In this document: piece by piece, positions 34,636 to 45,785 of the stretch
Numbering within the stretch: the first letter of the stretch is position 1
Layout: each line of letters opens with the position of its first letter
Assembly (NCBI GenBank): GCA_033558025.1
Contig: JAUCEF010000006.1
Location: 4,154,001-4,218,000, forward strand
Direction: 5' to 3'
Length of the DNA: 64,000 nucleotides
Origin: Phytophthora sp. 'mugwort'
Lineage: Eukaryota > Oomycota > Peronosporomycetes > Peronosporales > Peronosporaceae
The notes under the pieces: generated by a model
Seen by the model: the letters and a program-made list of their open reading frames with translations, nothing else
Databases searched by the model: none
Told to the model about the DNA's origin: nothing
Made by a program: the position numbers and the translations under genes

Positions 34636-34789
34636 CTCGGCTCAGATGGGTAAGTCAACGGCCAACGTGCTCCCTCGTTTGAGTGACGATTTGTGTGTGT
34701 GTTAAGTTCACAGTCACTAACTTGTTAGTCATTGAAGTGAATTGATTGCGAACTTCATTGGCCTCAACCCACTTCGAGTTCGACCAACG
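34636..34789. promoter_or_regulatory. Bidirectional promoter region (head-to-head genes)
   Basis: Only 154 bp separate the start codons of the unassigned minus-strand gene and RecA (+). Both core promoters must sit here or overlap the 5' ends. I see TCATTG and TCACTAAC initiator-like sequences but none fits the oomycete Inr cleanly. Confidence 0.5.
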
Positions 34790-36401
34790 ATGCTGCGTCT
34801 CGGCTCGCATCTCCCGGCGCTCGGTTCGCGTCTGTCGCTGGCGTCTGCTGCCGTCAGCTCGCCGTATTTGTCTTATGTGCGTTTTAAGCGGTCGGCTGCA
34901 AAATGTGGGCGTGTTAGCGCAGCTAGCGGCTCCGGTACGGCGTCTAGAAGAAGAGGACACACAGATGCTTCAATAGTAGTTCATACAAGTTGATGTTGAG
35001 CAGACCGCAGCGTGGCGCTGACGATGGCCATCCGACAGATCGAGAGCAGCTTCGGAAAGGGCGCTGTCATGCAGCTGGGCTCGACGTAGGCCGCCTCAGT
35101 GGGAAGTTATGGGCAATTGTGACAAAAGTTGATCACTGTGGACGATTGGTTGTGTAGCAAAATCGCGGAACGCGTGGACGTCATCTCTTCCGGTTCCTTG
35201 TCTCTAGACTTGGCTCTGGGCGTTGGTGGCATCCCGAGAGGGTGCGTACAATGCCGCAGAGATGGTGGAAATGGAACTGCAACGTTTGACAAATTGGTGT
35301 CTGGCTAGGCGTGTAGTGGAAATCTACGGCCCCGAGAGCTCTGGCAAGACGACGTTGGCACTGAGCTGCATCGCGGAGGCTCAGAAGACTGAGGGAGGAG
35401 TATGTGCCTTCATCGATGCAGAACACGCTATTGATGCCCACTACGCCAAGGCGCTGGGGGTGGATATTGATGCCCTCTACGTCTCACAGCCGGACTCTGG
35501 TGAAGAAGCTCTGGAGATTGCTGACACGTTGATCCGGTCTGGAGCTGTGGATCTCGTGGTGCTGGACAGTGTTGCAGCTCTAGTGCCACGTGCAGAGCTT
35601 GAGGGCGAGATGGGAGACCAGCAGATTGCGTTACAGGCGCGACTCATGAGCCAGGCGCTGCGGAAGCTGACTGGGTCGCTATCAAAATCCAATTGCACCA
35701 TTATCTTCTTGAATCAGATCCGTCAGAAGGTCGGTATCATCTTTGGATCACCCGAGGTGACGTCGGGGGGTACAGCACTGCGTTATTACGCGTCGGTGCG
35801 ACTGGATATTCGCCGTAAGACGGCCATCAAGGAGGGGGATCAGGTGGTTGGCAACGAGACGGTAGTCAAAGTGGCCAAGAACAAGTTGGCTTCACCCTTC
35901 AAGGTGGCAAACTTCGACATGATGTTCGGTCACGGTATCGATCGTCAATCAGAGCTGGTAATGCGTGTAGTAGTTGATTTAGATGCCGGACGACCTTCTT
36001 CTAACTTGCGGTTGCAGCTTGACTTGGGTGTACAGCATGGTTTGTTGAAGCGCTCAGGTGCGTGGTACAGTCTGGCTGGAAGCGAAGGTAAGTTTCAGGG
36101 ATTGTGTTTTGATGAAATAATGCGTTGAGGCTAACAGAGCGTCGTGTGCTCATTTACAGAGCCTATTGCACAGGGCAAGGCAAAGGCGAAGGTATTCCTG
36201 CAAGAGAACCCTGAAATCGCGAAAGATCTCGAAGCGAAGCTGCGTCAGAAGCTCTTTGAGCCGGTGGAGGCTGAAGAAGTCAAGGAGGCTAGCGTGGAAG
36301 CAGAAAGCGACGTCACTGACGAGGACGACAATACCTCCTCACCTGAAGATAATGACGTTGACAGTGAAGGTAGCACTGGAGACGAGAAGATAACGGGGTG
36401 A
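34790..36401 (+). CDS. Mitochondrial-type RecA recombinase
   Basis: Five exons join in phase: 34790-34934, 35004-35085, 35158-35241, 35309-36087 and 36160-36401, giving about 443 residues. The Arg/Ser-rich, acid-free N-terminus ([19 protein letters not shown]) fits a mitochondrial targeting sequence. RecA motifs follow: the [15 protein letters not shown] start, Walker A GPESSGKT (111-118), the Walker B-like [12 protein letters not shown], and loop 2 region [15 protein letters not shown]. It is closest to bacterial RecA, not eukaryotic Rad51. It would drive strand exchange in mitochondrial DNA repair. The C-terminus is a long acidic tail ([17 protein letters not shown]), as in bacterial RecA but longer. 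An in-frame start at 35223 would lie in an intron and lose the N-terminal part. Confidence 0.92.
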
Positions 36402-36694
36402 CGACAAAGAACAAAATGAACGTGGTTAACTGCTTCGCGAGCGTCGTCTCCAGCTTCCCACAGAATTGTCGTCATCGCTTTTTATTTTTGCAATGTTAAA
36501 ACTCGCTTGGACCGGACGTCCGGACAGTGCTCGCTTGTATTTTGCCTTTGTTACGTTGTTTCCTCGTCGTCTGAAGGTTGGCGAGCACGAAGTCGCTCTC
36601 TGGACAGGGTCTTGCGACGCCAGCAGCGTAAGGTAGTTCACTCACCTAGAGACCGAGCTCTAAATATGTAGCCCACAAAAACAGACTAGACCAA

Positions 36695-39600
36695 CTAAAA
36701 TGCCATACTGAACGACGTCGGCGGAAGCACATTCGCCACCTGGCACCGCTCAGCCTTCGAGTAGCGTTTCTTGATCACCGCCAGATTGTTCGACGGCGAG
36801 TTAGAGTACAGCGTCTGAAGCTCTTCCATGCACTCTTTTAGGTCCGACCAGTTGTACTGACAAGCATCCACCAGCTCCTTTGTCTGATCAGAAGAAGAAG
36901 AAAACACACACAGCAAGGCACCGCATTAGCACCAGACAGATCAGCAGACCAAAATACAAAGGCTAACGCACCATCGGGAATCCATCCATTGTATACATTG
37001 CCATCGACAGACAGCACGCAGCCACAACTGAGGGGAGATACTTCAAGAACTGGTACTCTTGTAGCGCCAGCTCAAGCAGGTAGTGCGCCAGCATAGACGT
37101 TTTCTTCTGAATGGGTGGGATCATGCGCTCGTAAATATTCAGGAAGTCCAGTGCTGCACACACTCAACCAACACAGAAAGTGAAAGTGAGAAGATTGTGT
37201 TCAACAGCAAACAAGTGCCTAGAGAACGTACCAGTGGGGACTGAAAGTGTAAAGTTGAGGGTGTTCAGTAGTTTTTCTTCCATCTCCAACACTTCCACGG
37301 ATGTGTACACATTGTCAGCGCACATCGCGAGATCTTCCACGCCGATATAGGACACGTCTTCGCACTTCGATGCGACGTGCAAGCAAGTCGCTCCAAGCAA
37401 TTGGAACTGCGTCTTTTTCACCATGACGATGTCCAGGTACCGGTCCGTGTAATTGACTGCCAGGAATGCCGTTCTCAGGCACATCTCAAACACGTCGACT
37501 ACTAAAGTAATAAATCGAAATACCGCATCATCATAAGTCTCAAGCATGCGAATAACTCTCCACATATACACCAAGCAGCATACCTTCAATCAGCCAATCG
37601 ACAAGCATTGATCGGTGAGCAGGACGGAGCGTCTTCTGACGGCTGCAAAACGAGCGTGGAAACAGTAAGGAATTAACCATAAATTCACCATGTATGCAGC
37701 ACCCCACATACCTCAAGTACTTGATTTCCTTCCATGACTCCAGCTCTGTCTGACGCAGGTACGCATGGAAGAGTTCTACATGCTCAGGAGTTGGGCCGAT
37801 CCGTGCACGGCTCATCGTGTAGCACATTTGATCCATCGGAATCTTAGGGGTCAGTGGTAAGAACGCAGGTGCGTCACTGGAGAAATACGGGTGACGAAGC
37901 GCGTCTTCAGCCGTAATTCGCTGGTCGGGGTTGTATACGAGCAGCTTCGTCAGCAGGTCGATGCCGAGATCCGAGATTCCCGGGAACAGGCGATTCAAGG
38001 GTCGACGCTTCCAGTGCGGAAACTCGAAGTGATAGTTCGGCAATGACGAGAAACCTGGCCACGTTTCGGACGTTGGCGTCGACAGCTTACTGAAAATCTG
38101 GAACAGCTGATCGATCTCAGAAATGCCAGTGAATAGCGGCTTGCCTTGGGCCATCTCAGCAAAGATGCAGCCAACAGACCAAATGTCCACTGCTGAGGAG
38201 TAACCACGCACTCCCATCAGGATTTCTGGGGGACGATACCACAGCGTAACCACCTCCATTGTGTAAGTTCGGCGAGGGATCCCTGTTGCTCGAACCAGCG
38301 CAAAGTCGGAGATCTGCAGTGTAGCATCATCTGGTAGTGCGGGAGGGAGACATTAGCGGACCGTACATAGATTTTTCACAGCATAGAGTTTGCAGGTACA
38401 TCAACTTACTGAGATTCTCTGTGTCGGATGTCTTGATAAGAAGATGCTTCGGTTTAAGGTTCCGATGCAAAACTCCGCGGCGATGGCAGTATGCGATCGC
38501 ATCTAATAGTTGGTGAAGAAGCTTGCGAATCTAAACGAATAAAAGAGCAAGCGTTGTAAGAAAGAAAGTGAAAGATAAGTATTATATGAGCAAATACAAA
38601 GCGCTATATGCAGTACTTACCACAGCCTCTGGTAACACACGACCGCCGTTGGGATCGCCCGTGGGGTTTATAATTTCGTGAAGTGTTTTATCCACGTAAG
38701 GGAAGAAAACGTGGAGTTCATCTTTTGCGAGACTGATGAGTTCAAGGGACGCAATGTGATCATGCTTGATTCCCTTTAGCACCGCTAGCTCTCTGAGCAT
38801 ATAATATGGCACTCCTTCTCCCTATTGCATACGCAAAATATTCATCAGAAAAGCATGGTAACAGTAAAAGCGAAAGATTCGCTCACAAGTAATAAATCAG
38901 TGCATACCTTAGGGAATACCCTGGCCTTTTTCATAGCCAAGAATTTGCCCGTCGAACGCTGGCAGCACTTAATGCAGGTGCCTTCGGTCCCCTTGTTCTT
39001 GATGCCCAAGTTCTTGAAGTTAATCCAATTCACCGAGCCTTCTGGAGTCACACTCAGAAGCGATCGGTATAACGACCGTCGACTAGTCAGCTCTTTCCAC
39101 TTCTTCGATACTTGAGCCATACTCTGCAAGTCTTTCGCCGTAACCAAGAAGGAGAAAACGTGCAAAATAATGTCGATTGGCTGCAGGTCAAAGTGCTCTG
39201 AAGGTGTCAGCACCGCTTCAACATCCTCCATTTTGACTTGAGGGGGCGCATTTCCTTCCCAATCTTCGTCATCGTTCGCCGCAGGGGATGCAATTAATAT
39301 CTCGCGACGCACCACTTTACTGGCACGATGCTCCACTGCCCGTTCTGACGGGTCGATTGAAAATCCTTCCTCGCCTGCTTCTTGGCTGTGGATGTGTTCT
39401 CGGGCGTAAGCGACGAATTCCGACGTCTTCGCCTCGCCATCCTCATTCTCCCGTTTCCTCTTACCAACTGCCACTTTATCAACGAAATCATTCATCAGTA
39501 TACACTCCCTCTACACGATCAACTCAAAGATCTCAGACTTACCAAATGGAGCTGTATCCACGTTGTACTTGGTCTCCAGTCCGGTCATCTGTGTCTTGAC

Positions 39601-40071
39601 TATCGAGACAGAATGAGGCTTTTGTTCCTCTTTAACGACCGTTCGTCTGGTCGCCATTGCCTCCTCCTTTAGGTCCCTGACGTTAACCTTCTCCTCCTGG
39701 TCCTCCCTCTTCAACGCCACTTTCTCCTTTACCACAGCGTCCTCAGCTCTCCCCATCGTTTCGTCGTTCACACTGTCCATGGACGTTGACGCGCTGCACT
39801 GGGACAGATCAAACGGTTCGGGCTCCAGGAATCCGTTGGCCTCGGCTGCTTGAGAGCGCGGGGTGCCTCCCAACGCCGCCAGGATGGGGTTTTCGGCCCC
39901 AGACGTGCACAGCAGCGGCAGACCGCTTGATTTCCTCTCGGGCTTGGTCGGTACGGCAACTCGGAGCGGCAAAGGTCCTTGACCCGAGGCTCCGCTAGTC
40001 GCTCTGCGCTTCTTGGAGGGCGTCGCGTCCGTGGAAGAGGACGAGCGACTAGCCGACGGCTGGGTGTCCAT
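36695..40071 (-). CDS. F-box / CDK-like pseudokinase / cyclin fusion protein
   Basis: Nine exons join in phase: 40071-39543, 39473-38908, 38821-38621, 38530-38410, 38330-37712, 37642-37584, 37501-37232, 37153-36972 and 36883-36695, giving about 911 residues. Residues 1-270 are Ser/Thr- and KR-rich, likely disordered and nuclear. An F-box lies at about 271-316 (FDLQPIDIILHVFSFL). A CDK-type kinase domain runs about 325-665, with Lys at about 358 (AMKK), HRN at 454-456 instead of HRD, DFA at 481-483 instead of DFG, and an intact TYTMEVVTLWYR activation end. From about 679 a cyclin box follows (LRPAHRSMLVDWL, AVNYTDRYLD). It resembles an SCF subunit, kinase and cyclin on one chain. Loss of the catalytic Asp suggests a scaffold role; targets unknown. 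Confidence 0.88.
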
Positions 40072-41801
40072 CCAGCAACACAACAGCGGGGTCTCTGTAA
40101 TGATACAAGGTAGTATCATAAACCCCATATTAAAGTGTTAAAAAATATAAATTTTAGAAAAATTCACGGCGGTAGCGGCCAGTGGAGACTATGGAGATAG
40201 AGGTCTTACCTGACGAATGAAAGGTAGCGCCGGAACTGGAGATCGGCGAGGCTTGGGCGCCTAAATCTCCACAGGGAAATAGAGAGCTAGGGCGCGAGAT
40301 CTCAGGCTCCTGTGTTAGCTTTTGTATGGGGCCGAGTCCGCGCGCAGGCTTCCTCCGTTTTATTTGTTTTTCTTTGGGGCGAGCGGACAGTAGCGTCGAC
40401 CATCACTCTGGCGGTTTCGCCGACAACTGATTGGACGACTTTAGGTGATACTTAATGCGGATTGGTTGGAGATTGTTGTCGCGTTGTGCGGATTTTGGAA
40501 GAAGTGGTGAAAAAGCTGGATATGGCTACCACGCGAGTGATACAGTTCGCGGCACTGAGCTTCAGAATGCAGTGCTGCGAATTTCGTATGAGTTTTGTAG
40601 TTTTGAAGGAAAATTGAGGGAGCGTGTATTTTCACGGCAGGCGACCTGCTTGTCAGGGAAAGCGATACATGAGGCACGAATATAATTTATGTCGCTCCTT
40701 TTCGGTGAAGCATTGAACTGCAGGAAGTTAGTTAGCTCTGGATTCATCGTCGAAACTGTAGGACGTGAAACTGTTCACAAAGCAGAACTGCTTGCCGTTT
40801 TGAGTTATTCATGTATTTTATTATTCGTGTATTATTCTTTATGGTGACATATTGCTTAATATTTCACCCTCAATTCCATTGTGCGTGCAGTACTAGAGAT
40901 AGTTAATCTAATCTACGTCAAGTCCATTGTGCATGCGGACCTGGGAGATAGTTAAGTTAAACTACTTTTGTGAGAAGCGAGCGAGATCTACGTCAGTGGG
41001 CAGCTTTGAACAGCTCTGATCGCTTCGAGTATTAGTTTGTCGCGGTCATATTGTAAGAAAAATACGCTGCTAGGAGCAACGCTAGCAAAGTACTGAAGTG
41101 AGTATTGCTACTATACTGCTTTGCGCTTGTAGTCATGTTGAATGCGACAGCAAGTCGCTTGGTTATAAGTAAGACTTCGACAATCCAGTTCCAGTTTTTC
41201 ACGAACATTCATGTTAGGTGACGGGGTAGTGTGATGTACATAATAGTTGAACCCATTTCTGTAGTATTACTGTTGTATATGTATACAGAAATGGGTTCAT
41301 CCACCGCCTCGACAGCCTACTACGAAGCTCGCCCGCCTTCAGAATCGTTAATAGGAGTTATTACAGTGCAGCTTTGTAGTACAGTAGTGCCCAACGTACA
41401 GGAAAACATTTGAGGTTCAACCGAGGGGGGTGAATGTTTCGCTTGAGTACTGACAACTTACATGAAAAAAAAAAAACGGCACTCCTTGAAGGGGTCCTTC
41501 CTTCTTATGAATGAAGATACCAGCAAATTCGCAAGAAGACAAAGCAACTTATGAACCAACCGAGACTTCTTTATGGTAAGCGTATTGCCTGGAGGAACGT
41601 GAAGCTTGCACCTCGGACTCAAGGCTCGAATTCTTGGTCATATTCTGCATCGACTGGTACAATGATGATCGGTCAGTCTACTCGTACCTTTAGAGACTCG
41701 TCCTGTGATGATTGACCATGAACGGAATACTGCACCCATTTCCGCCCAAATGATGAGGTTGTATTTCCATGTGTCGGATCCCACGTATAAATGCATGCTT
41801 C
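40072..41801. other. Intergenic with small repeats; no gene recognised
   Basis: Near 40875-40965 an imperfect tandem of CCATTGTGC...GAGATAGTTAA occurs twice about 46 bp apart. At 41248-41299, 15-bp arms TGAACCCATTTCTGT and its complement form a hairpin. These may be remnants of a retroelement leader. The left 250 bp are the likely promoter of the fusion gene. Confidence 0.4.
41248..41299. repeat. 15-bp inverted repeat
   Basis: Bases 41248-41262 and 41285-41299 are perfect reverse complements around a 22-base spacer. No associated element recognised. Confidence 0.6.
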
Positions 41802-42321
41802 CTAGTTGGCTGTGGGGCTACCACCCATCCCCATTGGGCGCCACCCAAGGAAAAAAGTGCCGTACGCAAATAATACCACGAGTCCGCTACCGAGAGCATT
41901 AGTTAGGTAGTACGCCATCGCCCACCAATTATCCGAGTTGCTTCGAGCGTACGTCTCAAGGGCTTTCGCCTTTGCCGGAGTGAGCTCGGTCGAGGTTTTG
42001 CCTTCGCCAATGATTGATTTCACCTGCTGAAAACCTCTTTTGCCCCTTTCACGTTGTTCTTTGCCTCGCTCGCTTTATTCGGATTCGCACGCAGCAAATT
42101 CTTGAGTTTGCTAATAAGGCTTGCCGTATTGATGAATCTATTCTCCTCTTCGTCGCTAAGGATTGAGTTCTTCTCTCCATCAGTTGTTGACTTGAGGTAG
42201 CGGACCGCGTTGTTGTCTTGCGCAGGGTCATGCCTGGACAGCATTCTCAGCGGTTGTGAAGACAACGTAGCACCCGACAAAAGCGACTACCCACCACGAG
42301 GAGGAAGACGCTTATCCGCAT
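41802..42321 (-). pseudogene. RxLR-type effector remnant (frameshifted)
   Basis: The ATG at 42321 starts a secretion-signal-like stretch (MRISVFLLVV). Frameshifts follow within 80 bp. The next frame has LSRHDPAQDNNAVRYLKS, with RYLK in place of RxLR, followed 15-20 residues later by SDEEENRF, like the dEER motif. The effector-like body (NTASLISKLKNLLR) runs to about 42020, where another frame change leads to a tail with WWAMAYYLTNALGSGL, oddly hydrophobic. RxLR proteins are oomycete effectors delivered into plant cells. At least three frame changes make this a pseudogene unless the sequence has errors. Family placement rests on motif order only. Confidence 0.55.
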
Positions 42322-42941
42322 CACGACGTTTTTAAAGCAAGCAAACGGTTCCTGAGAGTTTGACAGCCGGTTATGAAATGATGAGCGGATTCATTGTGTG
42401 CTAAACAATCCAATCATCGATCCAGGGGATACTGTTTGTGATCGTGACGGGCTGGTGCTTTCATTGGCTATGACGGAGATAATCCACACAATCTTCGAAA
42501 CGGATGCGCGCTCCGCACAGTCCCAAAAACCCTCAACGGCTCGCTGGGCTCGTTTGTGACAGAACCTTACGCCACTAAGGACAGCACACGCACTGTCTCG
42601 GTGTACTACCGTACGAACAAACTTTACTTGGTAGTCACGCTCAGTTGCCGATTGGCTAATATTAAATACATGTAGTATCAAGGTTCGGTTGCGGCTAGAA
42701 ATTACCATTCTCTCTCGTTTATGTAAGTTGTATATGGGATTTGCCGCCGAAACTTCGGTGGATTGGCTTATGCTTTCCGGAATTGGCGCGTTCCTCGCGC
42801 TTATGAGGCTGCTCACTTACTGCGACTCACTATGGGCGACAAGGATCGGATCGTCCCGGGAAATCGTAAGTACCGAGAGCCGACGATAGGTCGTTGCTCC
42901 GATTGGCCAAAACAATTCGAAGATCGACGTCTCGGGCTAAC
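42322..42941. other. Intergenic or element flank; no gene recognised
   Basis: A 141-codon minus-strand frame (42816-42391) has no recognisable domain and sits in the likely 5' flank of the next Crypton-type element. I do not call it a gene. Confidence 0.4.
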
Positions 42942-45044
42942 ATGGCTGATGGAAGATCGCATGATGCTGCAGCAGAGGTGAGGGCAATATGCAACGCGTT
43001 GTTCTCCAACGAGACGAGAAAGAAGTATACAAGCAGCATTAGAAGCATCAAGAAGTGGATTAGGGAGGTGTATCTGCAGACCCTGAGCGACCCTGACACA
43101 ACAAAATTCTTTGGCGAAGACGACGGGATCAATTTAGCTGAGTTCACCCCAGCAATGTTCTTGGAGGTTTTGGTGAACAAGCGGAAAATAACTAAGGCCG
43201 CTGCTCTGAGCGGAGATCGCAGCGCGATTAAGGATCTGTATCGATTGAGTACGTTGCATTGCCCATGGAATACGGTATGATATGAAGCAGTTTTGCTGGA
43301 TGTAAGCGGCTCGAGGCCAACCGAAAACCAGTCCAGCTCGCCGAAGAACTCCGGCAAGCAGCCACTGACATTTTCGCTCTACAAAGAGCTGTACCGCTCT
43401 ACTCTTGTTCGAAAAATGATGCGGGATTTTCGCATCTCTTTCTAACTACTCAATGAAATCTCATGTGCAGGTCTGTATCTGTTCAAACACTTCAGACACA
43501 ACACTTTCTTGCAAAAGATGACAGTGTTGGAGCCAAATTTTTTTAAGACTAAGACTAACCAAGAAGGCTCTGGACCACGCGACCCTCGTCATCTGTTCAT
43601 CAATCCGCTCTCCCCGACTACGTGCTGGGTGACCGCGTAGGATATTTATTTGTCATGCAATCCGCGTGCACAACCTGGGCCATTATTTCCCGGGTCTGAC
43701 CTGAAGCTTCGATTTGATAAGATGTTAGGAAGTCTTCTCAAAACCGATGGGGTCGCCCAAACCTACGGAACACACTCGGTGAGGAAGGTGTCGCAACTTT
43801 TGCATGTGGAGGAAGTATTGGAGGACCTTCCATTGTGAGTGTTTGTCTCCGGTGCGGATGGTCAATGGGTGGAGTGCAAGACAGATACTTCCGGTATGAA
43901 TCTGCAGGGGGTCAATGTTTAGGACGTGTCGTTGCTGGGCTTCCTGTGAATGACTCGATGCTGTTCTACCGCCGCACTTCCGCGATAATTGTGACAGTAC
44001 GATAAAGTCTACCATTGCAGCAATGTTTCCGGGCCTAGTGAGCGAAGTTAACCTGCACGATATTTGCGGTTATGTCTTGCATCGATAATTCACTACGCCG
44101 ATTTTCTGCTCAACAACTTGCCTGCAACGCATCCGTTTCTATCGACCCTTGTCTTCACCGATCCGATTCTTCTCAATAGTCTACGATCAAAGATGGAGGT
44201 TGGTGAGTCAACCTGGATGGAGCCGTCAGGAATACCACCACACATCCAGCTTTATAAGAAACTCAGCACACAGCAACGGTCGGTAGATCCTCTTCCTGAA
44301 ATGCTGGAGCAATGGATGGAAAAGATGCTCGAGGAAAAAGGCGTGGCAACTGGCAATATCACGTGCGAGCTTCTGGGTGAGGAAATCAAAAAATCAAAAC
44401 ACTCTGAGTTGAGATGGGCCTTCAACATGCAAATCATCTCATCCGACAGCAACACGTTCAAGTCCATCGCCCACTTGGGGTGGCAAGTTTCACAAACTGC
44501 CAAAAGATTTCGAATTCCAAGTATCGATCCACTTGGTGCGTGGAGGTTGTGGTGGTTTGGCGACGTAAGACGCGGTTATCCCCCATATAAGGCCATTTCT
44601 TCTGATGATATAGACACACCAAAGAAGCAGGCGACTATGTCAGGGCGGTCTATCATGATGAGGTCTATCATGATGAGGCACATAAATAACGGGATCGAAG
44701 CACAAACCAACGAGCCGCTACCTGAAATCCGCGATGAAGGTGACGCAATTGACCTCTTCAACATCGGCTACCAAACACGGCACTTAAAACCAAGCAAACG
44801 CAAGCGCAGATCAAGTCAGCTCAAACTCGCTACCGCGCTCAGGTTAGTTCGTCAAGCCCACGTCACAAGCACGCACCTCGTTGCCGTTCAATCAGCGAAA
44901 GCGCCAAGCCTCCACAGAGAACACAGCTTCAGTATTGATGGTGCAGACACCTTCAACCGCGATCGGAGAAGTACAGCCACCTTCGGTAGCGGCACCAGCG
45001 ACCCCAGCAATCTCGACAAGACCAGCAATGACTGCACCCAATAA
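42942..45044 (+). pseudogene. Crypton-type tyrosine recombinase element 2 (broken)
   Basis: From 42942 a core-binding-like domain (YTSSIRSIKKWIREV) is followed, with frame changes, by PRDPRHLFINPLS near 43590, then YGTHSVRK near 43760 (HxxR box), GWSMGGVQDRYFRYE near 43857 (W and candidate catalytic Tyr), and VVAGLPVND near 43932. From about 44064 an intact C-terminal half (about 326 codons) contains FRIPSIDPLGAWRLWW, a DNA-binding-like region, and a basic tail (KPSKRKRRSSQ). The order matches tyrosine-recombinase DNA transposons of oomycetes. Breaks in the catalytic half make it inactive. Confidence 0.75.
44647..44676 (+). repeat. 15-bp tandem duplication in coding frame
   Basis: GGTCTATCATGATGA occurs twice in a row, in frame, duplicating the residues SIMMR. 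It is a recent slippage-type change inside the open C-terminal half of Crypton element 2. Confidence 0.8.
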
Positions 45045-45785
45045 TGCCGGCACTCAAACGTCTACGCAGCGTCGAAACACGTGACAATACGTCAGCAGAT
45101 ATTAAGCACTCAATAAACCTTACGCTCCGCTTACTTGTACGCAACCCAACAGCCCGCACGATGCGTACTGCTGTCCCCCCCCCATGCACTTGTAGTCTTG
45201 TGCCAGCGGCCGATGCTTGTAGTTCTTCAGCTTCCGCGATGTACCCATCTCTAGCTTTGGCGCCAGCAACACGGCTATTATTGACCAATAGGGAATCGTC
45301 GGCGTGAGGGACTAACGCTTTCTCAAGTCAATTCAGTCTCGTCAGATAACGAAACAGATTAACCTCCCTTAACTGATACAGCGCGCCTTTTATTAAGTAT
45401 AACGAAGAAAGGGTTCATTCTGAGGTGGGCGATGTCCAACAGTCGTTAGCGCAACCAAAATATGAGACAATTATGATCGCTTTTTGATATACAATACGGT
45501 ATGGTATAATATCCACGCTATTCTAACCAAGAGTAGAATGCTGTATTCTCTGACTGCTAGCTGCACCAATGAGAGTGGTGTGTTTCAGTATATTTGTCCA
45601 ATCATTTGAACTTGTGAAAAATTGCCATGTTTCAACCAATCTGACCATATTTAGTTAAATATTTTAAAAATATTTATTATTTAATACAAAACTTTTAATG
45701 CGTATTCTAAAAATATACCGACATTTCTGACCTTGCGGCGGTAGTTGCGTCTTCACAAGTAGAGGAAGACTGCAGAGCAAGAGTC
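45045..45785. other. AT-rich spacer between two Crypton-type elements
   Basis: No gene recognised. The stretch 45480-45720 is AT-rich. The 111-codon minus frame 45288-44953 is Arg/Ser-rich, antisense to the Crypton 2 tail, and I consider it a shadow. Confidence 0.45.

Noticed and set aside
35223..35308. RecA starting at 35223 as an uninterrupted frame
   Set aside because: Its first 29 codons are intron plus wrong-frame sequence; splicing 35242-35308 restores the conserved RecA run before Walker A.
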